The notes under the pieces: model-generated
What the model was told of the DNA's origin: nothing
Seen by the model: only the letters and a program-made list of their open reading frames with translations
Databases searched by the model: none
Position numbers and translations under genes: made by a program
Assembly: GCA_025359685.1 (NCBI GenBank)
Contig: JANYEY010000106.1
Coordinates: 1-61,683, forward strand
Direction: 5' to 3'
Length of the DNA: 61,683 bases
DNA from: Sphingomonadaceae bacterium
GTDB taxonomy: Bacteria > Pseudomonadota > Alphaproteobacteria > Sphingomonadales > Sphingomonadaceae
Shown: positions 10,677 to 19,248 of the stretch, piece by piece
How the letters are laid out: each line of letters begins with the position of its first letter
Numbering within the stretch: the stretch's first letter is position 1

Positions 10677-11015
10677 TCAGAACCCAGGAATGCGCATGTT
10701 CGCGCCGAGCTTGCAGGCGACCGCCGCCCCGCCCACTTCGAGCGCCACTTCGGGATCGCGCACGGAGGCGGCAACACGGATCAGGTCGCCAACGGTCAGC
10801 TGGTTGTCGCTGCGGTAATAACGCGCGGCGTCGGCCAGCCGGTCAACCTGGCGGGTGCTGAGGTGGCCGTGGAGGAACTCCGCAGCGCAGCTCGCCTGGT
10901 TGCGATCAAGGCCATAGCGCATCAGCGCGTCGGAGATCTGGTAACGGCTGGCGACGCAGCCCGATAGGACCAAGCTGGCAACGGCGGCAAGCGACAGGAT
11001 TTTGAAACGCGGCAT
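10677..11015 (-). CDS. Small putative lipoprotein
   Basis: A 112-residue protein starting at ATG 11015 behind a GGAGGG ribosome site. The N-terminus MPRFKILSLAAVASLVLSGC carries a lipobox (VLSGC) with Cys 20, so it should be lipid-anchored after signal peptidase II cleavage. The mature part contains two further cysteines (ASCAAEF and VACKLG) and a helical DRNQASCAAEFLHGHLSTRQ segment. No recognised domain. It lies between ruvC and ruvA on the same strand with gaps of 67 and 552 bp. Confidence 0.78.
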   Translation of the reverse strand: MPRFKILSLAAVASLVLSGCVASRYQISDALMRYGLDRNQASCAAEFLHGHLSTRQVDRLADAARYYRSDNQLTVGDLIRVAASVRDPEVALEVGGAAVACKLGANMRIPGF

Positions 11016-11082
11016 GATTGTACCCTCCGGCAGATATGCATGCGAGGTAACCGCGCCTGAATGAACGGCGCCTTGCCGGACA

Positions 11083-11571
11083 CTAACGCGCGAGGCGGGC
11101 TGCCGTTCCGGCAAGGTGAGCGTGGGCAATCGCCACCGCGAGCGCATCGGCGGCATCGGCTCCGGCCGGTGCCGCGCCGGGAAGCAGCACCTTGAGCATT
11201 GCCTGGACCTGCGCCTTCTCGGCGCGGCCGGTGCCGACCACCGCTTGCTTCACAAGAGTCGGGGCATATTCGGCCACGCTCAGCCCGGCGCGGGCCAGTG
11301 CCAGCAGGCACACCCCGCGCGCCTGGCCCAGCTTGAGCGTCGATTGCCCGTTCTGGTTGACGAACACCTCCTCGACCGCGCCGCAATCGGGCTGGTGTTC
11401 GGCGATCACTGCCGCCAATGCCCGATCGATTTCGAGCAATCGCGCAGCGAGCGGCAGTTTGGCGTCGGTTTTGACCTGGCCATTGGCCACGTGCGTCAGC
11501 CGGTTGCCGTTCGCCTCGATCACGCCCCAACCGGTGCAGGTCAGCGAGGGATCGAGACCGATGATCCGCAT
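11083..11571 (-). CDS. ruvC: Crossover junction endodeoxyribonuclease RuvC
   Basis: A Holliday junction resolvase of 162 residues. The RNase-H-like active site is complete: Asp7 in [10 protein letters not shown], Glu67/68 in GAVEEVFV, and Asp139 and Asp142 in ADAADAL, agreeing with the known tetrad of the family. The start follows the previous gene by a single base (stop 11573, start 11571), so translation is probably coupled to the DUF3147 gene. RuvA and RuvB, which deliver the junction, are encoded further along on the same strand. Confidence 0.95.
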   Translation of the reverse strand: MRIIGLDPSLTCTGWGVIEANGNRLTHVANGQVKTDAKLPLAARLLEIDRALAAVIAEHQPDCGAVEEVFVNQNGQSTLKLGQARGVCLLALARAGLSVAEYAPTLVKQAVVGTGRAEKAQVQAMLKVLLPGAAPAGADAADALAVAIAHAHLAGTAARLAR

Positions 11572-11572
11572 G

Positions 11573-11923
11573 TCAGAGTTTGAGGCCGAGCCGCGGGCCG
11601 AAGTGCATCATCATAAGGTACAGCGCGATCGTCAGCAGGCAGCCCGCGAGCAAAGAGGGCCAGAACCCCACGCCGCTGCGCAGCAGGTACGGGATCAGCA
11701 AAAACATCGGCAGGCTCGGCAGCACGTACCAAAAGGTCGCCCCGGCATGGACCGCCATGTTCTCAGCATCGGGCCGTGCGTACCAGATCAGGATCATGCC
11801 GAGCACCGAGACGAGCGGCAGCGAGGCGATCAGCGCGCCGAGCGTCGGCAGGCGTTTCCCGACTTCGGCGATGGCCACGATCAGCGCGCCCGAAAGCAGC
11901 GCCTTGGCGACCAATTGCCACAT
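11573..11923 (-). CDS. DUF3147 family small membrane protein
   Basis: A 116-residue membrane protein with four predicted helices (about 5-25, 27-48, 63-85 and 90-108). The motif [20 protein letters not shown] and the ending [13 protein letters not shown] fit the DUF3147 family, an uncharacterised bacterial membrane family. It ends one base before ruvC, so the two are almost certainly cotranscribed with yebC upstream. No functional link to recombination is implied. Confidence 0.78.
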   Translation of the reverse strand: MWQLVAKALLSGALIVAIAEVGKRLPTLGALIASLPLVSVLGMILIWYARPDAENMAVHAGATFWYVLPSLPMFLLIPYLLRSGVGFWPSLLAGCLLTIALYLMMMHFGPRLGLKL

Positions 11924-11954
11924 TATTGGTGTGCTCCGCTGGCCGCGACCGCCA

Positions 11955-12698
11955 TTATGAAAGGGCTTCCATCACCGCGTCGGGGATTTCGAAATTGCCC
12001 CAGACCATCTGTACGTCGTCGTCATCGTCGAGCACGTCGATCAGCTTGAGCAGCGTTGCGGCATCGTCGGCACTGACTTCGACCTTGAGACCCGGCTTCC
12101 ATGCCAGCTTGACCGCAGCGGCCTCGCCCAGCGTCTTTTCAAGTTCCCGCGAAACCGGGTGCAACACCTCGCTACTGGTCCAGATTGCGTGGCCGTCGGC
12201 ATCGCTTTCGATATCGTCGGCGCCCGCTTCGATTGCGGCTTCGAGGACCTTGTCCTCGTCGCCCGCACTGGCCGGATATTCGATCAGGCCAAGCCGTTCA
12301 AACCCGTGGCTGACCGCGCCCGATGCACCAAGGTTGCCGCCGTTCTTCGAAAAGGCGGTGCGCACGTTGGTCGCGGTGCGGTTGCGGTTGTCGGTCAAGG
12401 CCTCGACGATCAGCGCGACCCCGCCCGGGCCATAGCCTTCGTAGCGGATTTCCTCGTAGTTCTCGGCGTCGCCCTTGCTCGCCTTGTCGATCGCGCGCTG
12501 GATATTGTCCTTGGGCACCGACTGCGCCTTGGCCGCGTTGACTGCAGCGCGTAGGCGCGGATTGAAATCGGGATCGGGCATGCCAAGCTTGGCCGCCACG
12601 GTGATTTCGCGGCTGAGCTTGGAAAACAGCCCCGCGCGCTTTTTGTCCTGCGCACCCTTGCGGTGCATGATGTTCTTGAATTTGGAATGGCCGGCCAT
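11955..12698 (-). CDS. yebC: YebC/PmpR family protein (TACO1-like)
   Basis: A 247-residue protein with the classic N-terminus [20 protein letters not shown] and the signature [20 protein letters not shown]. The C-terminus is the usual YebC domain II/III, with an unusually acidic segment ([13 protein letters not shown]). The family was long annotated as a transcriptional regulator. More recent work on bacterial YebC and mitochondrial TACO1 supports a role in translating polyproline stretches. It sits upstream of the DUF3147-ruvC pair, a neighbourhood (yebC-ruvC) common in bacteria. Confidence 0.95.
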   Translation of the reverse strand: MAGHSKFKNIMHRKGAQDKKRAGLFSKLSREITVAAKLGMPDPDFNPRLRAAVNAAKAQSVPKDNIQRAIDKASKGDAENYEEIRYEGYGPGGVALIVEALTDNRNRTATNVRTAFSKNGGNLGASGAVSHGFERLGLIEYPASAGDEDKVLEAAIEAGADDIESDADGHAIWTSSEVLHPVSRELEKTLGEAAAVKLAWKPGLKVEVSADDAATLLKLIDVLDDDDDVQMVWGNFEIPDAVMEALS

Positions 12699-12713
12699 GT
12701 GCTCACGTGCTTA

Positions 12714-12742
12714 GCTAGGGGTGGAGTTGCGCCGCCCCTAGC
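12714..12742. terminator. Stem-loop between gapR and yebC
   Basis: GCTAGGGG (12714-12721) pairs perfectly with CCCCTAGC (12735-12742) around a 13-nt loop. It follows the gapR stop by about 20 bp and precedes the yebC start by 16 bp. No U-tract follows on the minus strand, so it could be a weak gapR terminator or a hairpin in the yebC leader. Confidence 0.4.
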
Positions 12743-12763
12743 CCAGAGTCAGGCCAAGGGCAA

Positions 12764-13000
12764 TTATCCCAGCCCCAGCGCCGCCTTGTAGACATCGAGG
12801 ATCGCTTCCATTTCGGCGCGGTCATCGGGCTTCATCTTGCGCAGCGCGACAACCTTGCGCATGATTTTCGCGTCGTAACCGACCGCCTTGGCCTCGCCGT
12901 AAACGTCCTTGATATCGTCGGCGATGCCCTTCTTTTCCTCTTCGAGACGCTCGACGCGTTCGATCAGCAGGCGCAGGCGATCATCGGTGGTTTCGGCCAT
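12764..13000 (-). CDS. gapR: GapR family nucleoid-associated protein (DUF2312)
   Basis: A 78-residue, nearly all-helical protein: a coiled-coil N-terminus ([20 protein letters not shown]), then [20 protein letters not shown] and a basic C-terminal helix ([20 protein letters not shown]). These are the family signatures. In Caulobacter GapR wraps AT-rich overtwisted DNA ahead of polymerases and is essential or important for growth. ATG 13000 has GGAG about 9 nt upstream. It is monocistronic or reads toward yebC. Confidence 0.93.
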   Translation of the reverse strand: MAETTDDRLRLLIERVERLEEEKKGIADDIKDVYGEAKAVGYDAKIMRKVVALRKMKPDDRAEMEAILDVYKAALGLG

Positions 13001-13086
13001 TTGAGGTAACTCCGGGTGTTTGGTGAATCGGTTGCAGGCGCGGTAGCGGGGCGCGGGGATTCGGGCAAAGGCAGGCCTGTGGAAAT

Positions 13087-13247
13087 CCTAGGTCCTCTCC
13101 ATTTTGCGTAGCTAAATGGGGAGGTGGCAGACGCCAAGGGCGGCTGACGGAGGGGTATCGACGCCAGCCCCGAAACCCCTCCGTCATTTGCTGCGCAAAT
13201 GCCACCTCCCCAATTGCGCCATTCGGCAAAAATGGAGAGGACCTAGG
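13087..13247. repeat. MITE-like inverted-repeat element, copy 1
   Basis: The two ends are perfect inverted repeats of 19 bp (CCTAGGTCCTCTCCATTTT), with further inner complementary blocks (GGGGAGGTGGCA with TGCCACCTCCCC, and TGACGGAGGGG with CCCCTCCGTCA). The whole 149-bp core (13093-13241) can fold into one long imperfect hairpin. No protein is encoded. The right end supplies the stop codon of the DUF1244 gene. A second copy in the same orientation lies at 26128-26271. Confidence 0.85.
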
Positions 13248-13572
13248 CTGCGTTCCTCGCCACGCTCGCCGCCATCTGCTCAAGTTGCTCCAGCGTTGCT
13301 TCGCTCTGGAACTGCGCCTTCCACTCGGCCGCCGGCATGCCGTGGACCAGCTCGCGCGCGGCGGCCTTGTCCAGCTGCGCGCCGGCCTCGACGATCCATT
13401 CGGCGAGGCAATTGCGGCAGAACCCGGCAAGCCCCATCAGTTCGATATTCTCGGCATCGTGGCGGTGGCGCAGATGCCGCACGAGCCGCCGGAATGCCGC
13501 CGCCGCTACGGCATCGTCGAGCTCTTCAAGCGGGTCATTCGCAGCTACATTCGTATTTTCGGAGCAACGCAT
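13243..13572 (-). CDS. DUF1244 family protein
   Basis: A 109-residue protein from ATG 13572, which has AAGGAA upstream. An alternative ATG at 13608 adds 12 polar residues. The diagnostic DUF1244 block is present: ELMGLAGFCRNCLAEW, followed by ELVHGMPAAEWKAQFQSEAT. The family is small, cytosolic and widespread in proteobacteria, with no established function; the FCRNC cysteines could bind metal. The last codons and the TAG stop fall inside the terminal inverted repeat of the adjacent MITE-like element, so the C-terminus (SVARNAA) may have been reshaped by the insertion. Confidence 0.88.
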   Translation of the reverse strand: MRCSENTNVAANDPLEELDDAVAAAAFRRLVRHLRHRHDAENIELMGLAGFCRNCLAEWIVEAGAQLDKAAARELVHGMPAAEWKAQFQSEATLEQLEQMAASVARNAA

Positions 13573-13637
13573 CGGGGTTTCCTTGGGTTTTCGGTCGTTC
13601 TTTGCCATAGGCCGAGCTCAAACGGGAAGAGGTAACA

Positions 13638-15101
13638 GTGGCAAAACTCGATTTGCGCGGACGCAAAATCAAAATCCTGGCAACGCTGGGCCCGGCCAGC
13701 CGCAGCCCGGAGATGATCGAAAAGCTCCTGCGCGCCGGGGCTGACGCCTTCCGCGTCAACATGAGCCACGGCGATCACGCCACGCACGCCGAGACCATCA
13801 CGGCGATCCGCGCGATCGAGAAGCAGGTTGGCCGCCCGGTCGCGGTGCTGTGCGATCTGCAGGGGCCCAAGCTGCGCGTCGGCCAGTTCAAGGACGGCAA
13901 GGCGGTGATTCGCCATTCGGGCCACTTCACGCTCGACCGCGATCCCGCACTGGGCGACGAGAACCGCGTCTGCCTGCCCCATCCCGAACTGTTCGGGGTG
14001 CTGCACAAAGGCCAGCGTTTGCTGATCGACGACGGCAAGCTGCGGCTGAAAGTGATCGAGGCGGACATGGACCACATCCTCTGCTCGGCCGAGGTCGGCG
14101 GGGTCATATCGGACCGTAAAGGCGTGAACGTGCCCGACGCGGTGGTGCCGGTTCCGGCCTTGACCGACAAGGACCGCCGCGATCTGACCTTTGCACTGGA
14201 GCAGGGCGCGGACTGGATCGCGCTGTCATTCGTCCAGCGGCCAGAGGATGTCGCCGAGGCACGCAAGCTGATGCGCGGCCATCAACGAGGGGCTGGCACC
14301 GCGCTGATGGCCAAGATCGAAAAGCCCGCCGCGATCGACCGGCTCGACGAGATCATCGAACTCGCCGACGGGATCATGGTTGCGCGCGGTGACCTTGGGG
14401 TTGAGCTCAATCCCGAAGAAGTTCCGCCGCTGCAGAAGCATATCGTCGCGGCAACGCGCCGCAGCGGCAAGCCGGTGGTGGTCGCAACGCAGATGCTCGA
14501 ATCGATGATCGAGAGCCCCGCCCCGACCCGCGCCGAGGTCTCCGACGTCGCCAACGCGGTTTACGACGGCGCCGACGCGGTGATGCTCTCGGCCGAAACC
14601 GCGAGCGGCGCCTGGCCGGTCGAAGCGGTGACGATCATGCACCGCATCGCCGTGCAGGTCGAAAACGATCCGGGTTATCGTGAGCGGGTCCACTTCACCC
14701 AGGTCCGCCCAGACGCGACCACCGCCGATGCGCTGGCCCAGGCCAGCGCAACGATCGCGCAGACGGTGCGGGTCGAAGGGATCATCGTCTTCACCGGATC
14801 AGGCAGCACCGCCCGTCGCGTCGCCCGCGAACGGCCCGACGTGCCGATCATGGTGCTCACCCCGTCAGGCCAGATCGCCCGGCGGCTGGCGCTGTTGTGG
14901 GGTACGCACGCGGTCCAGACCAAGGATATCGGCAGCTTCGAAGAGATGATCGCCAAGGGCAAGCGCATGGCGCTGCGCCAAGGTTTCGGAACCGCCGGAT
15001 CAAAGCTGATCGCGCTGGCGGGGGTTCCGTTCGGTACGCCGGGGTCAACCAACCTGCTCCACGTGGTGACCTTGAGCGGAAACGAGTTGAAGGAACGCTA
15101 G
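13638..15101 (+). CDS. pyk: Pyruvate kinase
   Basis: A glycolytic enzyme of 487 residues converting phosphoenolpyruvate and ADP to pyruvate and ATP. Signatures: KILATLGPASRSPEMIEKLL, FRVNMSHGDH, DLQGPKLRVG, IDDGKLRL, the active-site block TALMAKIEKPAAIDRLDEI, VARGDLGVEL, ATQMLESM and SAETASGAWPVEA. The C-terminal regulatory domain contains FTGSGSTARRVARERP. GTG 13638 is preceded by GGGAAGAGG. The TAG stop is shared through CTAG with the convergent yggS gene. Confidence 0.96.
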   Translation: MAKLDLRGRKIKILATLGPASRSPEMIEKLLRAGADAFRVNMSHGDHATHAETITAIRAIEKQVGRPVAVLCDLQGPKLRVGQFKDGKAVIRHSGHFTLDRDPALGDENRVCLPHPELFGVLHKGQRLLIDDGKLRLKVIEADMDHILCSAEVGGVISDRKGVNVPDAVVPVPALTDKDRRDLTFALEQGADWIALSFVQRPEDVAEARKLMRGHQRGAGTALMAKIEKPAAIDRLDEIIELADGIMVARGDLGVELNPEEVPPLQKHIVAATRRSGKPVVVATQMLESMIESPAPTRAEVSDVANAVYDGADAVMLSAETASGAWPVEAVTIMHRIAVQVENDPGYRERVHFTQVRPDATTADALAQASATIAQTVRVEGIIVFTGSGSTARRVARERPDVPIMVLTPSGQIARRLALLWGTHAVQTKDIGSFEEMIAKGKRMALRQGFGTAGSKLIALAGVPFGTPGSTNLLHVVTLSGNELKER

Positions 15102-15760
15102 CCGCGCGCTCCGAACAGGGCCGAGCCGACGCGGACATGCGTTGCGCCCAGCATTACGGCCGTTTCGAAATCGCCTGACATCCCCATCGAGCGGCCGGCG
15201 AGGCCGTGGTCGCCCGCCAGCTTGTCGAGCAGCGCGAAGAACGGCGCAGGCTCGATCTCGAGCGGGGGCACACACATCAGGCCGATCACCGGCAGGTCGG
15301 CGGTGCGGGCTTCGGCCAGCAGGGCCGGTAGCGCTGCAATCGCGCAGCCGCCCTTCTGGTCCTCGGCGCCGATATTGACCTGGATAAAGCACGGCACGCG
15401 GCGGCCGGTCTTGTCCATCGCGCGGGCCAGCGCACTGACCAGCGAGGAGCGATCGAGCGAGTGGATGCAATCGAACAGCGCCACGGCATCGTCCGCCTTG
15501 TTCGATTGCAATTGGCCGATCAGGTGCAGTTCGATCCCCTCGTGCAGCTCGCGCAAGGCTGGCCACTTGTCCTGCGCTTCCTGCACGCGGTTCTCGCCGA
15601 ACACACGCTGCCCGGCTTCGATCAGCGGAGCGATCGCCTGCGCTGGATGAGTCTTGCTGACCGCGATCAGGGTAACCTCGCTGGCTGTGCGGCGGGCGAT
15701 AGCGGCGGCGCGCGCGATGCGGCTCTTGACGTCGGCGAGGGAGGAGGCTGGATCGGTCAT
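15098..15760 (-). CDS. yggS: YggS family pyridoxal-phosphate-binding homeostasis protein
   Basis: A single-domain PLP-binding protein of 220 residues with the TIM-barrel motifs LIAVSKTHPA (PLP lysine), FGENRVQEAQDKW, LHLIGQLQSNK, SLDRSSL, FIQVNIGAEDQKGG, GLMCVPP and MSGDFETAVMLGATHVRVGS. The family buffers PLP and has no enzymatic activity of its own. It converges on pyk with a 4-bp overlap of stop codons. Confidence 0.94.
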   Translation of the reverse strand: MTDPASSLADVKSRIARAAAIARRTASEVTLIAVSKTHPAQAIAPLIEAGQRVFGENRVQEAQDKWPALRELHEGIELHLIGQLQSNKADDAVALFDCIHSLDRSSLVSALARAMDKTGRRVPCFIQVNIGAEDQKGGCAIAALPALLAEARTADLPVIGLMCVPPLEIEPAPFFALLDKLAGDHGLAGRSMGMSGDFETAVMLGATHVRVGSALFGARG

Positions 15761-15782
15761 CGCGCGCTGCTATAGCGATGCC

Positions 15783-16286
15783 ATGGCGCGATTGAAGCCC
15801 TTGCCCGCAATCTGGCTGGTTTCAGACGAGCGAAACGATGCGGTGCTCGAAGCCGCGCTCAAACGCTTGCCGCGCGGCAGCGGGCTGATCTTTCGCCACT
15901 ATCACCTGCCTGAGGCGCAGCGGCGGGCGCGGTTTGCCGCACTGGCGCGGCTCGCACGGGCCAAAGGTCACATCGTGGCCCTGGCCGGGAGTCACGCTCT
16001 CGCTCGCCGATGGGGTGCCGACCTGAGCTATGGACCGGGCGGAGACCTTGCCCCGGCCCATTCGCTGCGTGAGCTCGGCCGGGCCCGCTGCGCGGTAGCC
16101 GTTCTGCTTTCTCCAGCCTTTCCGACCCGCTCTCATCCCGGTGCGGCTTCGCTGGGACCGCTGCGTTTCCGGCTGCTGGCGGCGCGCGCGGCGCCGCCGG
16201 TGATCGCCCTCGGCGGCATGAATCCCCGCGCTGCGAGACGGCTCGGATGGGCCTGCTGGGCCGGAATCGATGCCTTTTTGCGTTGA
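15783..16286 (+). CDS. Thiamine phosphate synthase-like (ThiE/TenI fold) protein
   Basis: A 167-residue protein divergent from yggS. The beta-alpha-barrel segments of the ThiE/TenI superfamily are visible: LPAIWLVSDERND, GLIFRHYHLPEAQRRARF, HIVALAGSHALARRWGADL and the phosphate-loop region VIALGGMNPRAARRLG. It is shorter than true ThiE (about 210 residues), and the Mg-binding and pyrimidine-binding residues are not evident. Catalytic activity is uncertain and it could be a diverged TenI-like protein. ATG 15783 lies 22 bp from the yggS start. Confidence 0.75.
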   Translation: MARLKPLPAIWLVSDERNDAVLEAALKRLPRGSGLIFRHYHLPEAQRRARFAALARLARAKGHIVALAGSHALARRWGADLSYGPGGDLAPAHSLRELGRARCAVAVLLSPAFPTRSHPGAASLGPLRFRLLAARAAPPVIALGGMNPRAARRLGWACWAGIDAFLR

Positions 16287-16314
16287 AGCGAATCGCGCGG
16301 ATTCCAAAGGATTC

Positions 16315-16355
16315 TTGACCGCGACTCCCCGCGCGGCGCATAACGCTCGGCGTTA
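16315..16355 (+). promoter_or_regulatory. Candidate ftsK promoter with overlapping palindrome
   Basis: TTGACC (16315-16320) and CATAAC (16339-16344), 18 bp apart, resemble -35 and -10 boxes. TAACGC-TCG-GCGTTA (16341-16355) is a perfect 6-bp inverted repeat that overlaps the -10 and ends 15 bp before the ftsK ATG, so it could be an operator or a leader hairpin. Confidence 0.4.
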
Positions 16356-16370
16356 CGCGAGGGGAGCATC

Positions 16371-18722
16371 ATGGCCACACGTCCGGCAACAGCCAGCCAC
16401 CGCGGCGCGCGGGTCGATTGGCGCGCGGCGTTGAAGCGCGCGGCGCGGCGCAGCGCCGAAATCGGCGGCGCGCTGGTGCTGCTCGGTTCGGCGGTGTTCC
16501 TGGCGCTCGCGCTGGTCAGCTACCGGCAGACCGACCCCTCGGCTTCGACCGCAGCGGGCGGCCCGGTGGTCAACTGGATGGGCAGCGCCGGGGCCTGGAC
16601 GGCCGAGCGTGCGCTGTTCCTGTTCGGCCCGGTCTGCGTGCTGTTCCTGCCGCTGCTCTACGTAATGGCGCGCGGGCTGTGGCGGTTGGTCGAGGAGGAT
16701 AACGGCGCGCTCGAACATCAGGGCCATGCCTGGTGGCGGCCGATCGGCCTGCTGCTGTTCGCGATGACGCTGCTTGCGACCACGCTGAGTCTGGCGATCA
16801 ACGATGTCGAAACCGTATTCCCCGCCGGGTGGGGCGGCATCGCCGGGCTGCTTGGCAGCGGCACGGTTCATTTCATCGCGGGCAAGCTGCCCTCCGCCGG
16901 GCAATGGATTTTCACTGCGCTCGCCGGGCTTGCCGCGCTGGCCAGCGGATCGATCATCGCGGCGCGGATCTTTGCGTTCGATTGGGGCAATCTGTTTACC
17001 CTGCCCGCATTCCTGCGCCGCCGCAGCCGCGAGATGGTGACTGGTGACGGCGAATTCGTCTCGGTCGCACCGCGCGCCAAGCGCGAACGCCCGGCGCACG
17101 GCGAGCAGATTGCCGCCGCGCGCAAGGCCCCCGAAATCAGCGATCCGGCGCGGATGGCCACGCCTGCACAGCTCGGCAACAAAAGCCGCCAGAGCGACCT
17201 GTTCAGCACTTACGTTTTGCCCGAACTGGCCTTGCTTAACGATCCCCCGGCCAATTCCGCGCCCAAGGTCGACAAGCTCGCGCTCGAACGCAATGCGCGC
17301 CTGCTCGAAACCGTGCTCGACGATTTCAACGTCAAGGGCACGATCGACGCAGTCCGCACCGGCCCGGTTGTTACCATGTACGAGTTGGAACCCGCCCCCG
17401 GGATCAAGGCCAGCCGGGTAATCGGCCTGGCGGATGATATCGCCCGCAACATGAGCGCGATCTCGGCGCGCGTCTCCTCGATCCCCGGGCGCACCGTGAT
17501 GGGGATCGAGCTGCCCAATGCCGACCGCCAGATGGTCAGCTTCAAGGAGCTGGTCGCCTGCGAGAAGTTCGCGCAATCGAAGGCCGCGCTGCCGATCATC
17601 CTGGGCAAGGATATCGCGGGCGAGCCGATCGTGGCCGACCTTGCGGTGATGCCGCACTTGCTCGTCGCGGGGACCACTGGTTCGGGCAAGTCCGTGGGCC
17701 TCAACACGATCCTGCTGTCGCTGCTGTACCGGCTCACCCCGGCGCAGTGCCGCCTGATCCTGGTCGATCCCAAGGTGCTCGAACTCAAGAGCTACGACGA
17801 TATCCCGCACTTGCTCGCTCCGGTGGTGACCGAACCGAGCAAGGCGGTGCGCGCGCTCAAGTGGGCGGTCGAGGAAATGGAGCGCCGCTACCGCCAGATG
17901 AGCGAGCTATCGGTGCGCAACCTGTCGGGCTTCAACGAAAAGGTTTCGGTGGCCATCGCCAAGGGCAAGCCGCTCGGCCGCCGCATCCAGATCGGGTTCG
18001 ATCCCGATACCGGCGAGGAACTGTTCGAGGAAACCCAGCTCGATTATCAGCCACTGCCGCAGATCGTGGTGATCGTCGACGAATTGGCCGATCTGATGAT
18101 CACCGTCGGCAAGGAAGTCGAAGTGCTGATCCAGCGGCTTTCGCAAAAAAGCCGCGCGGCGGGGATCCACCTGATCATGGCCACCCAGCGCCCGTCGGTC
18201 GACGTCATTACCGGCGTGATCAAGGCCAACCTGCCAAGCCGTATTTCGTTCGCGGTGACCAGCCGGATCGACAGCCGCACGATCCTGGGCGAACAGGGCG
18301 CCGAGCAGCTGCTGGGCAAGGGCGACATGCTCTACAAGCCTAACACCCAGCCGATCATGCGGGTCCACGGGCCCTTCGTGAGCGACGAAGAGGTTGAGCG
18401 GATCGCCGATTTCTGGCGCGCGCAGGGCAAGCCCGAATATGTCACCTCGGTCACCGAAGAGCCCGAGGACGGTTCGTTCGGGTTCGACGACCTTGACGCC
18501 ACCGCGAGCGACAGCCCGGACGAGCGGAAGTACCGCCAGGCCTGTCAGATCGTGTTCGAAAGCCAGAAGGCCAGCGCCTCGTGGCTGCAGCGGCAACTGG
18601 GCGTGGGCTACAACACCGCCGCCAAATGGGTCGAGCGGATGGAAGGCGATGGCTATGTCGGCCCCGCCAACCACGTCGGCCGCCGCGACATCTACCGCGA
18701 CAAGGATGGCTCGCCGCTGTAA
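16371..18722 (+). CDS. ftsK: DNA translocase FtsK
   Basis: A 783-residue septal DNA pump that clears and aligns chromosome termini at division. Hydrophobic helices occupy about residues 30-50, 75-105, 120-140 and 165-200 (FtsK 4TM domain). A short linker follows (about 210-290) instead of the long one of E. coli. The motor has Walker A VAGTTGSGKSVGLN near 433-446, Walker B QIVVIVDELADLMI near 563-576 and MATQRPSVDVITG. The C-terminal gamma winged helix (SWLQRQLGVGYNTAAKWVER), which reads KOPS sequences, is intact. ATG 16371 follows GAGGGGAGC. The stop codon lies in a terminator-like hairpin. Confidence 0.96.
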   Translation: MATRPATASHRGARVDWRAALKRAARRSAEIGGALVLLGSAVFLALALVSYRQTDPSASTAAGGPVVNWMGSAGAWTAERALFLFGPVCVLFLPLLYVMARGLWRLVEEDNGALEHQGHAWWRPIGLLLFAMTLLATTLSLAINDVETVFPAGWGGIAGLLGSGTVHFIAGKLPSAGQWIFTALAGLAALASGSIIAARIFAFDWGNLFTLPAFLRRRSREMVTGDGEFVSVAPRAKRERPAHGEQIAAARKAPEISDPARMATPAQLGNKSRQSDLFSTYVLPELALLNDPPANSAPKVDKLALERNARLLETVLDDFNVKGTIDAVRTGPVVTMYELEPAPGIKASRVIGLADDIARNMSAISARVSSIPGRTVMGIELPNADRQMVSFKELVACEKFAQSKAALPIILGKDIAGEPIVADLAVMPHLLVAGTTGSGKSVGLNTILLSLLYRLTPAQCRLILVDPKVLELKSYDDIPHLLAPVVTEPSKAVRALKWAVEEMERRYRQMSELSVRNLSGFNEKVSVAIAKGKPLGRRIQIGFDPDTGEELFEETQLDYQPLPQIVVIVDELADLMITVGKEVEVLIQRLSQKSRAAGIHLIMATQRPSVDVITGVIKANLPSRISFAVTSRIDSRTILGEQGAEQLLGKGDMLYKPNTQPIMRVHGPFVSDEEVERIADFWRAQGKPEYVTSVTEEPEDGSFGFDDLDATASDSPDERKYRQACQIVFESQKASASWLQRQLGVGYNTAAKWVERMEGDGYVGPANHVGRRDIYRDKDGSPL

Positions 18723-18731
18723 CGGCGAGCC
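18708..18731. terminator. Terminator-like hairpin at ftsK 3' end
   Basis: GGCTCGCCG (18708-18716) pairs perfectly with CGGCGAGCC (18723-18731) around a 6-nt loop that contains the ftsK TAA stop. It ends 8 bp before the stop of the convergent DUF805 gene. No T-tract follows. Confidence 0.5.
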
Positions 18732-18739
18732 ATGTCCGA

Positions 18740-19164
18740 TTAGCCGAAAGTATTGCCCAGATCGCCGCCAAGCGGGTCTGCGCCGAAGCGGTTGTTGCCG
18801 CTGGTGCCCCGCGACGCCAGCCAGACGATCAGCAAAATGATGCCGATCAGCGGGATCAAGGCGATCCAGTACCACCAGCCCGAACGATCGGTATCGTGAA
18901 GGCGGCGCACCAGTGCCGCCAGATTGGGCAGAAACAGCATCAGTCCAGTGAGCATGTAGATCCAGCCGTAGAACATGCTCTGTTCCACCCCGGTCATCGG
19001 GTTCATGTATTTGAAACCGGTCCCCAAGATCGAGTCCACGATCCCCGCCGCGATTTGGCACAGAAAACAGAATAGCGCGAAATACCAATATTCCGACCGC
19101 GCTGCGCGGCCTTGCCAGGTGACGAGTTGCTAAAGCAAGTCCGGATAGATTCGCCAAAGGTCAT
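18740..19164 (-). pseudogene. DUF805 membrane protein, disrupted by a single-base frameshift
   Basis: The C-terminal frame (from about 19123 down to 18740) encodes most of a DUF805 protein: VTWQGRAARSEYWYFALF, two helices, LAALVRRLHDTDRSGWWYW, a third helix IPLIGIILLIVWLASRG and a Gly/Asn tail. In that frame a TAG lies just upstream, so no start is available. The adjacent frame starts at ATG 19164 behind GGGGAT and reads MTFGESIRTCFSN, the typical DUF805 N-terminus, then runs out of the family. One extra base near 19121-19127 (AACTCGTC to AACTACGTC) would join them into about 141 residues. Either the gene is a recent pseudogene or the assembly lost a base. DUF805 proteins are uncharacterised inner-membrane proteins. 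Confidence 0.8.
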
Positions 19165-19248
19165 CTTGAAATCCCCTATACCCCGTGTTCAAGACCTTGA
19201 GACTATCACGTTTTCGGATCGGGCATAGGCGATTTTGCCAAGGCAGCC

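Noticed and set aside
13087..13247. CRISPR-like or tandem repeat array
   Set aside because: The repeats are inverted, not direct, and form one hairpin; there are no regularly spaced units.
17907..19157. Long minus-strand open frame antisense to ftsK
   Set aside because: High-GC shadow frame with Arg/His/Gln-rich composition and no motifs; the plus-strand FtsK is clear.
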